A program made the translations under genes and the position numbers. Source: Ancylobacter moscoviensis (GTDB taxonomy: Bacteria > Pseudomonadota > Alphaproteobacteria > Rhizobiales > Xanthobacteraceae). Taken from it: a stretch of DNA of 64,000 nucleotides. Numbering within the stretch: position 1 is the stretch's first letter; every line of letters begins with the position of its first letter. This document shows, piece after piece, positions 34,183 through 43,401 of this stretch. The stretch covers positions 1 through 64,000 of the forward strand of contig NZ_VMBP01000002.1 of assembly GCF_007559435.1 (NCBI RefSeq), given 5' to 3'. Below the pieces are notes generated by a model, which was not told the DNA's origin, did no database searches, and saw only the letters and a program-made list of their open reading frames with translations.

Positions 34183-37100
34183 TGCGGTTCAACCTTTCGG
34201 AATGGGCCGTCCGCGAGCGCTCGCTCGTCATCTATTTCATGCTGGCGGTGATCGGCGCGGGGCTCTTCGCCTATACGCGCCTCGGCCGGGCGGAAGATCC
34301 GTCCTTCATCATCAAGACCATGGTGGTGCAGGCAGCCTGGCCCGGAGCCAGCGTCGAGGACACGCTCCAGCAGGTCACCGAGCGGCTTGAGCGCACGCTG
34401 CAGGAGACGCCGCATCTCGACTTCATCCGCAGCTATACGCGGCCGGGCGTCACCACGATCTTCGTCGCCCTCAAGGGCAGTACCACTGCCGCCGAGGTGC
34501 CCGACACCTGGTATCATGTGCGCAAGAGCATCGGCGACATGGCCCACACGCTGCCGCGCGGCGTGGTGGGGCCTGGCTTCAACGACGAGTTCGGCGACAC
34601 CTTCGGCCTGATCTACGGCTTCACCGCCGACGGCTTCACCCATCGCGAGCTGCGCGATTATGTGGAGCAGGCCCGCTCCACGCTGCTGCATGTGCCCGAC
34701 GTCGCCAAGATCGAGCTGCTCGGCGAGCAGGACGAGCAGATCTTCGTCGAGTTCTCCATGCGCGAGCTGGCCAATCTCGGGATCAACCGGGCCACGCTGA
34801 TCGCGGCTCTGCGCGCGCAGAACGTGGTTCAGCCCTCCGGTACCATCCAGACCGGCGACGAGAAGCTGGCGATCGACGTCACCGGCGCCTTCGGCTCGGA
34901 ACAGGACATCGCCAACATCAATTTCGCGGTCGGCGGGCGTATGCTGCGACTGTCGGACATCGCCACCGTCCGGCGCGGCTATGTGGACCCGCCGCGCCCG
35001 CTGTTCCGCGTGAACGGCGAGCCGGCGATCGGCCTTGCCATTTCGATGCGCGACGGTGGCGACATTCTCCAGCTCGGCCGCAACATCGACCAGGCGATGG
35101 CGAAGATCACCGCCGAGCTACCGGTGGGCATCGAGCCGCATCTGGTGGCGGACCAGGCGGTGACGGTGCGCAGCGCCATCTCCGAGTTCATGGAGTCGCT
35201 CTGGCAGGCCATCGTCATCATCCTGGCGGTAAGCTTCATCGCGCTCGGCGTGCGCGCCGGGCTGATGGTGGCGCTGACCATTCCGCTCACGCTGGCGGGC
35301 GTCTTCGCCGTCATGTGGCTCTTCAACATCGACATGCAGCGCATCTCGCTGGGCGCGCTCATCATCGCGCTGGCGCTCATGGTCGACGACGCCATGACCA
35401 CCACCGATGCGACGCTCGGGCGCCTCGCTGCCGGGGACCGCAAGGAGGTGGCGGCGGTCTACGCCTTCAAGACCTACGCCTTCGCCATGCTGGCGGGCAC
35501 GCTGGTGACGATCGCCGGCTTCGTGCCGGTGGGCTTCGCGGCCTCCTCGGCGGGCGAATACACCTTCACCCTGTTCGCGGTGGTGACGATCGCGCTGCTG
35601 ATCTCGTGGCTGGTGGCGGTGGTGTTCGCTCCGCTGATCGGCCTCGTGATCCTCAAGGTGCCCAAGAATGCCGGGAGCGAACCGGGGCGGGTGATGCGCG
35701 TCTATCGCGGCTTCCTCTCCGCCGCGCTCACGGCGCGCTGGCTCACCGTCGCTGTGACGCTCGGACTGTTCGCCGCCGCGGTGCTGCTGATGCCGCTCAT
35801 TCCCCGGCAGTTCTTCCCCTCGTCCGATCGGCCGGAACTGCTGGTGGACCTGCAACTGCCGCAGAACGCCTCGATCTACGCCACCGATGCGGCGATGCAG
35901 CGGCTCGACGCGGCGCTGAAGGGCGACGAGGATGTCGCGCGCTGGAGCGGCTATGTGGGCCGTGGCGCCATCCGCTTCTACCTGCCGCTCAACGCCCAGC
36001 TGCCGAATGATTTCTTCGGCCAGGCGGTAGTGGTCGCCAAGGACGTCGAGGCGCGCGAGCGGCTGCATGCGAAGCTGGTGACGCTGCTCGCCAACGAGTT
36101 CCCCAATGTGGTGAGCCGCGTCTCGCCGCTGGAGCTCGGCCCGCCGGTCGGCTGGCCGATCCAGTATCGGGTCGTCGGCCCCGAGCTCGGGCAGGTGCGC
36201 GACATCGCCTTCAAGCTGGCCGAGGTCATGGCCGCTGATCCGCTGACGCGATCGGTGAACTATGACTGGATCGAGCCGGCGCGCGAGATCCGTATCCGGG
36301 TCGACCAGGACCAGGCGCGCCTGCTCGGCCTCTCCACCGAGGCCATCGGCTCGGTGCTCAACACCGTCATCACCGGCGCGCCGGTCACGCAGGTGCGCGA
36401 CGACATCTATCTCGTCGACGTGGTGCTGCGCGCGACCGACGAGCAGCGTGTTTCGCTCGACACGCTGCGCACGCTGGAGGTGCCGCTGCCCAACGGGCGC
36501 ACCGTGCCGCTCAGCCAGTTCGCGACCTTCGACTACGAGCAGACCTATCCACTGGTCTGGCGCCGCGACCGGCTACCCTCGCTGACCGTGCAGTCGGATA
36601 TCGAGGCCGGGCAGTTGCCCGAGACGGTGGTGCAGCAGCTCACCCCGAAGATCGAGGAACTGGCCAGGACCTTGCCGGCCGGCTACCGCATCGAGACCGG
36701 CGGCACGGTGGAAGAGAGCGCGTCCTCGCTCGCCTCGGTCATGGCGGTGGTGCCGGTCATGATCCTGATCATGCTCACCGTGCTGATGTTCCAGCTGCGT
36801 CGCTTCTCGCTGACCTTCCTGGTCATCAGCGTGGCGCCGCTCGGCTTGATCGGCGTGGTGCTGGCGCTGCTGGTCTCCAGCCGGCCGCTTGGCTTCGTCG
36901 CCATCCTCGGCGTGCTGGCGCTGATCGGCATGATCATCAAGAACGCGGTGATCCTGATCGGTCAGATCGAAGCCGAGCGCGCGGGCGGCAAGAGCGCACG
37001 CGAGGCGGTGATCGACGCTTCCTGCGCGCGTTTCACGCCGATCATGCTGACCGCCGTCTCCACCGTGCTCGGCATGATTCCCATCGCCCCGACGGTGTTC

Positions 37101-37220
37101 TGGGGGCCGATGGCCTTCGCCATCATGGGCGGCCTGCTGGTCGCCACGCTGCTCACCCTCATCTTCCTGCCGGCGCTCTATCTGGCGACGGTGGGAAGGG
37201 AGCGCACGAAGACGGCTTGA
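34182..37220 (+). CDS. RND-family efflux transporter permease subunit (1012 aa)
   Basis: Proton-driven inner-membrane pump of the AcrB superfamily with 12 helices and two large periplasmic loops. Motifs: the N-terminal FNLSEWAVRERSLVIYFMLA, then helix 4 LGALIIALALMVDDAMTT, where the paired Asp residues relay protons, and in the second half VAILGVLALIGMIIKNAVILIGQIE. It is shorter than AcrB and near the subgroup called drug/solvent RND permeases with a single adaptor. The start ATG overlaps the adaptor stop (TGATG); GTG 34179 is an alternative. Substrate unknown. Confidence 0.92.
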   Translation: MRFNLSEWAVRERSLVIYFMLAVIGAGLFAYTRLGRAEDPSFIIKTMVVQAAWPGASVEDTLQQVTERLERTLQETPHLDFIRSYTRPGVTTIFVALKGSTTAAEVPDTWYHVRKSIGDMAHTLPRGVVGPGFNDEFGDTFGLIYGFTADGFTHRELRDYVEQARSTLLHVPDVAKIELLGEQDEQIFVEFSMRELANLGINRATLIAALRAQNVVQPSGTIQTGDEKLAIDVTGAFGSEQDIANINFAVGGRMLRLSDIATVRRGYVDPPRPLFRVNGEPAIGLAISMRDGGDILQLGRNIDQAMAKITAELPVGIEPHLVADQAVTVRSAISEFMESLWQAIVIILAVSFIALGVRAGLMVALTIPLTLAGVFAVMWLFNIDMQRISLGALIIALALMVDDAMTTTDATLGRLAAGDRKEVAAVYAFKTYAFAMLAGTLVTIAGFVPVGFAASSAGEYTFTLFAVVTIALLISWLVAVVFAPLIGLVILKVPKNAGSEPGRVMRVYRGFLSAALTARWLTVAVTLGLFAAAVLLMPLIPRQFFPSSDRPELLVDLQLPQNASIYATDAAMQRLDAALKGDEDVARWSGYVGRGAIRFYLPLNAQLPNDFFGQAVVVAKDVEARERLHAKLVTLLANEFPNVVSRVSPLELGPPVGWPIQYRVVGPELGQVRDIAFKLAEVMAADPLTRSVNYDWIEPAREIRIRVDQDQARLLGLSTEAIGSVLNTVITGAPVTQVRDDIYLVDVVLRATDEQRVSLDTLRTLEVPLPNGRTVPLSQFATFDYEQTYPLVWRRDRLPSLTVQSDIEAGQLPETVVQQLTPKIEELARTLPAGYRIETGGTVEESASSLASVMAVVPVMILIMLTVLMFQLRRFSLTFLVISVAPLGLIGVVLALLVSSRPLGFVAILGVLALIGMIIKNAVILIGQIEAERAGGKSAREAVIDASCARFTPIMLTAVSTVLGMIPIAPTVFWGPMAFAIMGGLLVATLLTLIFLPALYLATVGRERTKTA

Positions 37221-37221
37221 T

Positions 37222-37235
37222 CGGGCGGCCGCCCG
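37222..37235. terminator. GC palindrome between convergent RND and hydrolase genes
   Basis: CGGGCGGCCGCCCG is a perfect 14-base palindrome two bases after the RND stop. With no loop of its own it would give only a short stem and there is no U run; weak as a terminator but well placed between convergent genes. Confidence 0.25.
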
Positions 37236-37244
37236 CGTCTGTCG

Positions 37245-38741
37245 TCAGGGCGCGGAGGAGGCGGAGGCCGCGTTCTCCGGCGTGCCGGCCTGTGCCGTGG
37301 AGACTGGCGGCGCGATCCGGTCGATCATGTAGGGGAAGAACGGGTTCGACGACATGCGCACCAGCGCGTCGAGGCTGACGATCAGCGCCCCGCGCTCGCC
37401 CCGCACCGCCATGGCGCCGAGCTGAAGCCCGAAATTCTCCTTCGGGTCGGGGGCCGAACCGTAGAGCGAGTCGCTCGACGGGAAGGGCAGCGCGACATGC
37501 GAGAGCGAATAGACGTCCAGCGGGTAGGAGAGGCCGAGCGGGCGCACGACCTCCTCGCTCAAGCCGGCGGCGATGCTGCGTTCCACCACCTGGTCGCTGC
37601 CGGAATCCTCGTTGGTGATGATCACGGTGCGGAAATTGCGCGGCAGCGGCGGCAACAGCCGCATCAGCGCCGAATAGGAGGTGGCGCGCAGCAGCGGGCC
37701 GAGCTTGGTGTTGCGGTTGATGTCGAACAGCACCAGCTCGCTGCCGTTGGCGGGAAGCTGGCTGTAGAAGGCGTCGATGATCGCGCGCGTCGAGACGGTG
37801 AAATCCATCACCGACTGGAAGGTGAGCGCCGGGGGCAGCTCCGCCAGCTTGCCGGCACGCGCCTGAGCCGTGATGGAAGCCTGCAAGGCCCGCGTCAGGC
37901 GATGCGACTGCACGGCGCCGTTGACCGGGAAGCTGTTGTACTTGAACGGATTGAACTCCGGCACAATGCCGAGCCACGCTGCCTTGTCGAAAGCTGGCAG
38001 CCAGGCGGGGAGCGCGGCGAGGCCGGCGAAACGCGCAAAGCGGGTGATGCCGATCATCGGCGAGATCAGCACCAGCCGGCTGGGCCGGGCGAGCTTGTCG
38101 TCGCTGAGCGCGTCGAGCGCGTATTTCAGCGCCAGCGCGCCGCCATTGGAGAAACCGACGATCTCCAGCGGCTTGCCCGGCGCCCGCGCCGCGGCCTCGC
38201 GCATCGCGAGGCGCGTCGCCGCGAGCCAGTCTTCCCATTCGACCTCGGTGAGGCCAGCGGGCACGGTGCCGTGCCCGGGCAGGCGGGGGGCCACCACCAC
38301 GAAGCCGGCGGCGAGATAGCGCTGCGCGGTGTGGCGCAGGCTGTAGGGCGAGTCCGTCAACCCGTGCAGCAGCACGACCGCGCCGGCCGGCTCGCCCACG
38401 GGCACCATCTCGTAGGAGCGGTTCCAGTCGTGGGTGAGGCTCGGCGGGTAGACGATGCTGCCGGAGAAGTAGCGGTTCGAGGGGATGCGCTCATCCTCGG
38501 GCAGCTTCTGTACGACCTCGCGGGTCACGTCGCTGAAGAGCTTGTCCTCGCGGGCGAGATAGGCCGCCCAGTCCGCCTCGTCGAGCTCGGCGACGGTCAT
38601 CTCCTCCGGCACGAAGGTGTGCCAGGGCTCCAGCGGCGCGCCGCTCTGGGCGAACCAGACTCGCGAGCCGAGGAAGCCGACGAACAGCACCAGCAGCAGG
38701 ATGCCGACCCATTTCAGGGCTTTGCGCAGGGGCGTGAGCAT
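37245..38741 (-). CDS. Membrane-anchored alpha/beta hydrolase (498 aa)
   Basis: One N-terminal transmembrane helix (about residues 9-28) anchors a hydrolase domain: VVLLHGLTDSPYSLRHTAQRYLAAGFVVVAPRLPGHG, then nucleophile elbow VGFSNGGALALKYAL (Ser about residue 195). A candidate acid and histidine lie in the C-terminal third, around SLSHVALPF. The domain probably faces the periplasm or is membrane associated. The last 25 residues are Ala/Ser/Pro rich. It starts one base after the stop of the upstream AI-2E-type permease gene, so they are co-transcribed. Substrate unknown. Confidence 0.82.
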   Translation of the reverse strand: MLTPLRKALKWVGILLLVLFVGFLGSRVWFAQSGAPLEPWHTFVPEEMTVAELDEADWAAYLAREDKLFSDVTREVVQKLPEDERIPSNRYFSGSIVYPPSLTHDWNRSYEMVPVGEPAGAVVLLHGLTDSPYSLRHTAQRYLAAGFVVVAPRLPGHGTVPAGLTEVEWEDWLAATRLAMREAAARAPGKPLEIVGFSNGGALALKYALDALSDDKLARPSRLVLISPMIGITRFARFAGLAALPAWLPAFDKAAWLGIVPEFNPFKYNSFPVNGAVQSHRLTRALQASITAQARAGKLAELPPALTFQSVMDFTVSTRAIIDAFYSQLPANGSELVLFDINRNTKLGPLLRATSYSALMRLLPPLPRNFRTVIITNEDSGSDQVVERSIAAGLSEEVVRPLGLSYPLDVYSLSHVALPFPSSDSLYGSAPDPKENFGLQLGAMAVRGERGALIVSLDALVRMSSNPFFPYMIDRIAPPVSTAQAGTPENAASASSAP

Positions 38742-38742
38742 G

Positions 38743-39768
38743 TCAGGCGACGGGCTCCTCTCGGCCGGACAGCAGGCGGGCGATCCAGCGCGTGCCCTCT
38801 CCCTCCTCGCAGAAGGTGAGGGCGGCGATTACCAGCGGCACGCCGATGAAGGCGCCCGGCAGGCCCCACATGAAGGACCAGAAGAACACCGCGAACAGCA
38901 CGAGGAAGGGCGAGATGGAGAGCGCCTTGCCGGCCATGCGCGGCTCGATATAGCTGCCGGAGAAGAACTGGATGACGTTCATGGTGAGGAAGACCAGCAC
39001 CGCTGTCTCCCACGATCCGAACTGCGCCAGCGCGAAGAAGGTCGGCAGCAGCGTCGCCACCAGCGGCCCGATGAAGGGGATGTAGTTCAGCGCGAAGGCG
39101 ATGGCGCCGAAGGCGGGCGCGAGATCGAGCCCCAGCGCGGCGGTGACGGCCCAGACGAAGAGGCCAGTCAGCACGCTCATCGCCGTGCGCACCATCATGT
39201 AGGTGCGGAACTTCGCGGCCGTGGCCGCGCTCGCCCGCACCAGCCGGGTGCCCTTCTCCCCCGCCTCGGCGAGGAGCTTGCTGCGGATGATGTCGACCTC
39301 CAGCAGGCCGAGCATGACGAAGATCAGCGTCACCACCACGAAGCCGATCATGCCGTTCAGGCGCCCCGCGAGGCCCTGGAAGAAGCGGATCAGCCAGCTC
39401 GCGTTGAAGGTATCGGAGAGCATGCCGGCCGAATAGAGCCCCATCTCCTCCAGCCGGGCGGCGGTCTCGGTGTAGAGCGCCTGGAAGCGGCCGGCATTGG
39501 CGATAAGCCAGCGGCCCGTCTGGCTGAAGCCCCAAACGGTGACGTAGCCGAGCAGGGCGACCACGAGAATGGTGAGCAGCAGCGTGATCGCCATCGCCCC
39601 GAGGCCGGAGAGATGGTTCTGCAACCGCTTCTGAAGCGGCCAGACAAGGGCGATGATGAACAGCGCGAATGCCACCGGCGCGACGATCGGCTGCGCGAGA
39701 TGGATGGCGCCGGCGCCGATGATGAACGTACTGATGCCGAGGAGAAGGTTGGTGGCGCGGGAGGTCAT
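38743..39768 (-). CDS. AI-2E family transporter (PerM/YdiK type, 341 aa)
   Basis: Polytopic membrane protein of the AI-2 exporter superfamily, with about eight helices and a soluble segment (about residues 80-140). Motifs: LVWPLQKRLQNHLS, VLTGLFVWAVTAALGLDLAPAFGAIAFALNYIPFIGPLVATLLP (the conserved N-Y-I-P-x-x-G region) and IEPRMAGKALSISPFLVLFAVFFW. Family members are linked to AI-2 or other small-molecule export or to sodium/proton exchange, so the substrate cannot be named. It heads a two-gene operon with the hydrolase. Confidence 0.88.
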   Translation of the reverse strand: MTSRATNLLLGISTFIIGAGAIHLAQPIVAPVAFALFIIALVWPLQKRLQNHLSGLGAMAITLLLTILVVALLGYVTVWGFSQTGRWLIANAGRFQALYTETAARLEEMGLYSAGMLSDTFNASWLIRFFQGLAGRLNGMIGFVVVTLIFVMLGLLEVDIIRSKLLAEAGEKGTRLVRASAATAAKFRTYMMVRTAMSVLTGLFVWAVTAALGLDLAPAFGAIAFALNYIPFIGPLVATLLPTFFALAQFGSWETAVLVFLTMNVIQFFSGSYIEPRMAGKALSISPFLVLFAVFFWSFMWGLPGAFIGVPLVIAALTFCEEGEGTRWIARLLSGREEPVA

Positions 39769-39855
39769 GGGGGCCTTTGGGTCACGCGGTCATCCTCGCC
39801 GGATAACATGGCGCAACCCAAAGGAAAATCGCTGTTTGTCCACGGTTCAAGCAAA

Positions 39856-39880
39856 GGGTGCCCGCATCGCGCTGGCACCC
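39856..39880 (-). terminator. Probable terminator of the ssu operon
   Basis: GGGTGCC and GGCACCC arms form a seven-base stem just after the ssuA stop; read on the minus strand the hairpin is followed by TTTGCTTG. It fits an intrinsic terminator with a short U tract. Confidence 0.5.
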
Positions 39881-39888
39881 CGCCATCC

Positions 39889-40848
39889 TCAGAGACCGGC
39901 GCGGATCACCGCATCGGCGACCGTGATCTTTTTCGGCAGCAGGCCGAGGTCGAAGAAGGTGTCGGCGACGAGCTGCTGATCGGCGATCACTTTCTCGCTG
40001 AGCGGGGCGACGCCGAAGCTCTGCCGCGCGACCGCGACGGCGAGCACCGGAGCCGGAATGCCGGTCGAAGGCGCCAGTTCCGCCACCGCCGCGGCCGGAT
40101 CCTTCTGGATCCAGTCGTCGGTCTCGCGGATGGCCTCAATGAGCTGCCCGATCACCTTGGGATTGGCATCGGCGAATTTCCGCGAGCCGAGATAGAACTG
40201 GTAGTTCGGCACGATGCCCTCGGCGGTGGTGAGGGTGCGCGCCTTGATCGCGACTTCCGCGGCCGCCTGGAACGGATCCCAGATCGCCCAGGCGTCGATG
40301 GCGCCCTTCTCGAAGGCGGCGCGGGCATCGGCCGGCGGCAGGAACTTGGTCGTGATGTCGGAATAGGCGAGGCCGTTCTGCTCCAGTGCCTTCACCAGCA
40401 GAAAATGCACGTTCGAGCCCTTGTTGAGGCCGACGATCTTGCCCTTGAGATCCTTGACCGACTGGATTGGGCTGTCCTTCGGCACGAGGATCGCCTCGCC
40501 CTTGGGCGCGGGAGGCTCGTTGGCGATGTAGGCGAGGTTGTCGCTGGCGGCCTGGGCGAAGATCGGCGGCGCTTCACCGGTCTGGCCGATGTCGATGGCA
40601 CCGGCGTTCAGCGCTTCCAGCATCTGCGGGCCGGCGGCGAACTCCGCCCATTTCACCGTGACGCCGAGCGGCTCCAGCTTCTTCTCGAGGATGCCGCGCC
40701 CCTTCAGCAGCACCAGCGTGCCGTATTTCTGGAAGCCGACGCGGACCTCCGTATCGGCGGCGAAGGCGGAGTGAAGGCCGGGGGCGGCGAGCGCGGCGGC
40801 AAGGCCGGCAGTGCCGGCGAGCAGGGTACGGCGAGAAAGAGCGGTCAT
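39889..40848 (-). CDS. ssuA: Aliphatic sulfonate ABC transporter substrate-binding protein (319 aa)
   Basis: Periplasmic receptor for alkanesulfonates. The N-terminus MTALSRRTLLAGTAGLAAAL has the twin-arginine pattern (SRRTLL) with cleavage near AFAAD. Binding-protein motifs follow: VRVGFQKYGTLVLLKGRGILE, GAIDIGQTGEAPPIFAQAA, GEAILVPKDSPI and DLKGKIVGLNKGSNVHFLLVKALE, close to SsuA of enteric bacteria. It is last in the minus-strand order ssuE-ssuC-ssuB-ssuA, 38 bases after ssuB, and is followed by a terminator. Confidence 0.9.
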   Translation of the reverse strand: MTALSRRTLLAGTAGLAAALAAPGLHSAFAADTEVRVGFQKYGTLVLLKGRGILEKKLEPLGVTVKWAEFAAGPQMLEALNAGAIDIGQTGEAPPIFAQAASDNLAYIANEPPAPKGEAILVPKDSPIQSVKDLKGKIVGLNKGSNVHFLLVKALEQNGLAYSDITTKFLPPADARAAFEKGAIDAWAIWDPFQAAAEVAIKARTLTTAEGIVPNYQFYLGSRKFADANPKVIGQLIEAIRETDDWIQKDPAAAVAELAPSTGIPAPVLAVAVARQSFGVAPLSEKVIADQQLVADTFFDLGLLPKKITVADAVIRAGL

Positions 40849-40886
40849 CTGCAGGGTGTCCTTCCGCGGGAATGAGCGGGACGGGA

Positions 40887-41657
40887 TTAGGAACCGAAGA
40901 GCTGCTGGAGGATGCGCCCTTCGAGCCGAGCGAGTTCGGCCGAACCGCGCGGGCGCGGACGGGGCAGTTCGACATCGAGGTCAAGCGCCACGCGACCGCC
41001 GTCGATCAGCAGAACGCGGTCGGCGAGGGCGAGGGCTTCGGAGACGTCGTGGGTCACCAGAATGGCGGTGAAGCGCTGTTCCAGCCAGATGCGCTCGACG
41101 AGGCCCTGCATCTCGATACGGGTGAGGGCGTCGAGCGCGCCGAGCGGCTCATCCAGCGCCAGCAGGCGCGGGCCGGAAGCCAGCGCCCTAGCCAGAGCGA
41201 CGCGCTGCTTCTGGCCGCCGGAGAGCACGGAGGGCCATTCGTCGGCGCGGTCCGCGAGGCCGACCTCGGCGAGGATGGCGCGGGCGCGTTCGTGGCGTTC
41301 CTCGCCCTTCACCGTGGCCGGGAGGCCGACCTCGACATTGGCGAGCACCCGCTCCCACGGCAGCAGGCGCGGCTCCTGGAACATGATGCGCAGAGCTTCG
41401 CCATCATGCGCGCCGTCGAACAGCAGGCGCCCGCTGCTCGGCTGATCGAGACCGGCGACGAGGCGCAGCAGTGTGCTCTTGCCGCAGCCGCTCTTGCCGA
41501 CGATCGCGACGAACTGGCCGGCGGGAATGGAGAGGTCGATATTCTCCAGAACGCGCTTGGTGCCGAAATGGCGGCCGAGCCGCTCGAAACGGACGCCAAG
41601 CCCACGTGCGGCATCGACGAAGGCCGTGAAGCTGGCGGGAGAAGGGGCAGCCGTCAT
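40887..41657 (-). CDS. ssuB: Aliphatic sulfonate ABC transporter ATP-binding protein (256 aa)
   Basis: ATPase of the sulfonate importer: Walker [11 protein letters not shown]-loop [14 protein letters not shown] (the LLPW signature of the nitrate/sulfonate/taurine branch), ABC signature [15 protein letters not shown], Walker [13 protein letters not shown] and switch [15 protein letters not shown]. The ATG at 41657 is chosen, 17 bases after the ssuC stop; the longer frame overlaps ssuC. The C-terminal 30 residues are Arg/Pro rich as in other SsuB proteins. Confidence 0.92.
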   Translation of the reverse strand: MTAAPSPASFTAFVDAARGLGVRFERLGRHFGTKRVLENIDLSIPAGQFVAIVGKSGCGKSTLLRLVAGLDQPSSGRLLFDGAHDGEALRIMFQEPRLLPWERVLANVEVGLPATVKGEERHERARAILAEVGLADRADEWPSVLSGGQKQRVALARALASGPRLLALDEPLGALDALTRIEMQGLVERIWLEQRFTAILVTHDVSEALALADRVLLIDGGRVALDLDVELPRPRPRGSAELARLEGRILQQLFGS

Positions 41658-41674
41658 GTGTCCGCTCCGCCGCT

Positions 41675-42523
41675 TCAGCCGTGCGCGGGCGTCTGGAAGG
41701 CCGGGTGCCACTGCAGGCAGGTGCGCTCCAGCCAGCGCGTGAGCACGTCGGCGAGCTTGCCCAGCAGCGCATAGATGAGGATCGCCAGCACGACGATGTC
41801 GACCAGAAGGAACTCGCGCGCCTGCATCGCCATGTAGCCGAGGCCGGAGGAGGCGGCGATGGTCTCGGCGACGATCAGCGTCAGCCACATGATGCCGAGC
41901 GCGAAGCGCAGGCCGACGAAGATCGACGGCAGCGCGCCGGGCAGGATCACCCGGCGGAACAGCGTGAAGGGCGACATGCCGTAGACCCGCCCCATCTCGA
42001 TGAGCTGGGGATCCACGGTGCGCACGCCGTGCAGCGTGTTGATGTAGATCGGGAAGAACACGCCGAGGGCGACGAGGAAGAGCTTCGCCTCCTCCTCGAT
42101 CCCGAACCACAGGATGACCAGCGGAATCAGTGCCAGATGCGGCACGTTGCGGATCATCTGCAGCGTCGTGTCGGTATAACGGCGGGACAGTTCCGACAGC
42201 CCGTTGGCAATGCCGAGCGCGAGCCCGATGCCGCCGCCGACCACCAGCCCGGCGAGGGCGCGCAGCGTGCTGACGCCCATGTTGTGAGCCAGTTCGCCCG
42301 ACTTCAGCGCCTGCCAGCCGGCGCGCGCCACGGCGGACGGCGCCGGCAGAACGTTCGGCGCGATATAGCCGATGCGGGAGAGATATTCCCAGGCCGCCAC
42401 GAGCAGCACCGGAAGCACCCAGCCGGCAATGCGGGCCTCGACCGAGGAGAGGTCGAGGCGGCCGCGCGCATCCGCTTTCTTGCCGGAGGTGGCGACAGGC
42501 GCATCGAGCTCGGCCAGCGACAT
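41675..42523 (-). CDS. ssuC: Aliphatic sulfonate ABC transporter permease (282 aa)
   Basis: Membrane channel of the sulfonate importer with about six helices. The N-terminal third has [28 protein letters not shown], and the coupling loop [35 protein letters not shown] carries the EAA motif of the SsuC/TauC/NrtB family. The ATG at 42523 has GAGGAGG upstream and lies one base after the ssuE stop. Confidence 0.92.
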   Translation of the reverse strand: MSLAELDAPVATSGKKADARGRLDLSSVEARIAGWVLPVLLVAAWEYLSRIGYIAPNVLPAPSAVARAGWQALKSGELAHNMGVSTLRALAGLVVGGGIGLALGIANGLSELSRRYTDTTLQMIRNVPHLALIPLVILWFGIEEEAKLFLVALGVFFPIYINTLHGVRTVDPQLIEMGRVYGMSPFTLFRRVILPGALPSIFVGLRFALGIMWLTLIVAETIAASSGLGYMAMQAREFLLVDIVVLAILIYALLGKLADVLTRWLERTCLQWHPAFQTPAHG

Positions 42524-42524
42524 G

Positions 42525-43106
42525 TCAGGCGGCCTCCTCGGTGAGGCGTCGGGCTGCGCGCAGGCGGCCGTCGAGGGCATGCACCGCTTCGGCGACGAGT
42601 TGTTCGAAGCGCTGTTCCGCAGCTCCCGGCACAACCCGACCTTCGGCGAATTCGCGGTCGGTGAAGAAGATGCCGGTGCCGAGCGGCTGGGCCTGGAAGA
42701 AGGCGAAGAGCGGACGCAGCTGATGCTCGATCACCAGCGCGTGGCGGTCGCTCCCGCCGGTGGCGAGCAGGGCGACCGGCACGCCGACGAGGCTGCGATA
42801 GTCGAGAAGGTCGACGAAGTGCTTGAAGAGGCCGGAATAGGAGCCCTTGTAGACCGGCGAGCCGACCACCAGCAGATCGGCCGTCTCGACCGCCTGCAGA
42901 GCCGCTTCCTCGATCGTTCCTGCCGCCGGGCGGGCACGCAGCGCGCCGATATGTTCGAGTGCCGCGACATCGATCACCTTGCTGTCCACGCGGAATGACG
43001 CCCCTGCCGCGGAGGCGATACGGGCGACCGCGAGTTCGACCAGCGCGAGCGTACGCGAGGGCACGGACAGGCCGCCGCTCAGGCCGACGATCTTGATGTT
43101 TGCCAT
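42525..43106 (-). CDS. ssuE: NADPH-dependent FMN reductase for sulfonate use (193 aa)
   Basis: Supplies reduced FMN to the SsuD monooxygenase. A flavodoxin-like fold with the phosphate-binding loop GLSGGLSVPSRTLAL, then LVVGSPVYKGSYSGLFKHFVDLLDY (FMN-binding GSPVYKGS) and LLATGGSDRHALVIEHQLRPLFAFF, matches the MsuE/SsuE family. First gene of the minus-strand operon, divergent from ssuD; the pairing of a reductase here with the monooxygenase on the other arm suggests one shared regulator acting in the region between. Confidence 0.9.
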   Translation of the reverse strand: MANIKIVGLSGGLSVPSRTLALVELAVARIASAAGASFRVDSKVIDVAALEHIGALRARPAAGTIEEAALQAVETADLLVVGSPVYKGSYSGLFKHFVDLLDYRSLVGVPVALLATGGSDRHALVIEHQLRPLFAFFQAQPLGTGIFFTDREFAEGRVVPGAAEQRFEQLVAEAVHALDGRLRAARRLTEEAA

Positions 43107-43401
43107 GGCCGCGCTCCGTTTCCGCTGCGTCCAGTCCCGATAAGTTGGTCAATCCGTGACATGACGATTGCCAAATGTCTATATAGAAAATAGATTTCTA
43201 CCTATGTCCGGCGTGCGGGACTGGCGTCAAGTAGATGAAATATAAGGGCTATTCGCCGTTTTTCCGCGCTACCCGAGCCCCGCGATCCGCGCGTCGGACG
43301 TTGCTTTTCGCGGCGTCTGATGCGGCGAATTCGGTTCCTCTTGCCTGTTTCGGCGCGCCGCGAGGCCTGATCGCCGCCACCTAATCGGAAGGAAGCCTGA
43401 A
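43107..43401. promoter_or_regulatory. Divergent ssuE-ssuD promoter region with AT-rich dyad
   Basis: In these 295 bases the AT-rich core at about 43175-43210 stands out. It contains TAGAAAATAGATTTCTA (43184-43200), a 17-base dyad with TAGAAA/TTTCTA arms. A close relative occurs twice upstream of tauA (46024-46054). The remainder, 43211-43401, is ordinary GC-rich DNA with a weak ribosome site before ssuD (GGAAGGAAG near 43390). Confidence 0.6.
43184..43200. promoter_or_regulatory. Candidate sulfonate-regulon operator, copy 1
   Basis: TAGAAAATAGATTTCTA, arms of six bases around ATAGA, lies 78 bases before the ssuE start. Shares TAGAAAATA with the copies near tauA. Sulfur-starvation regulators of the CysB/Cbl (LysR) type bind AT-rich dyads, but the regulator is not in this window. 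Confidence 0.5.
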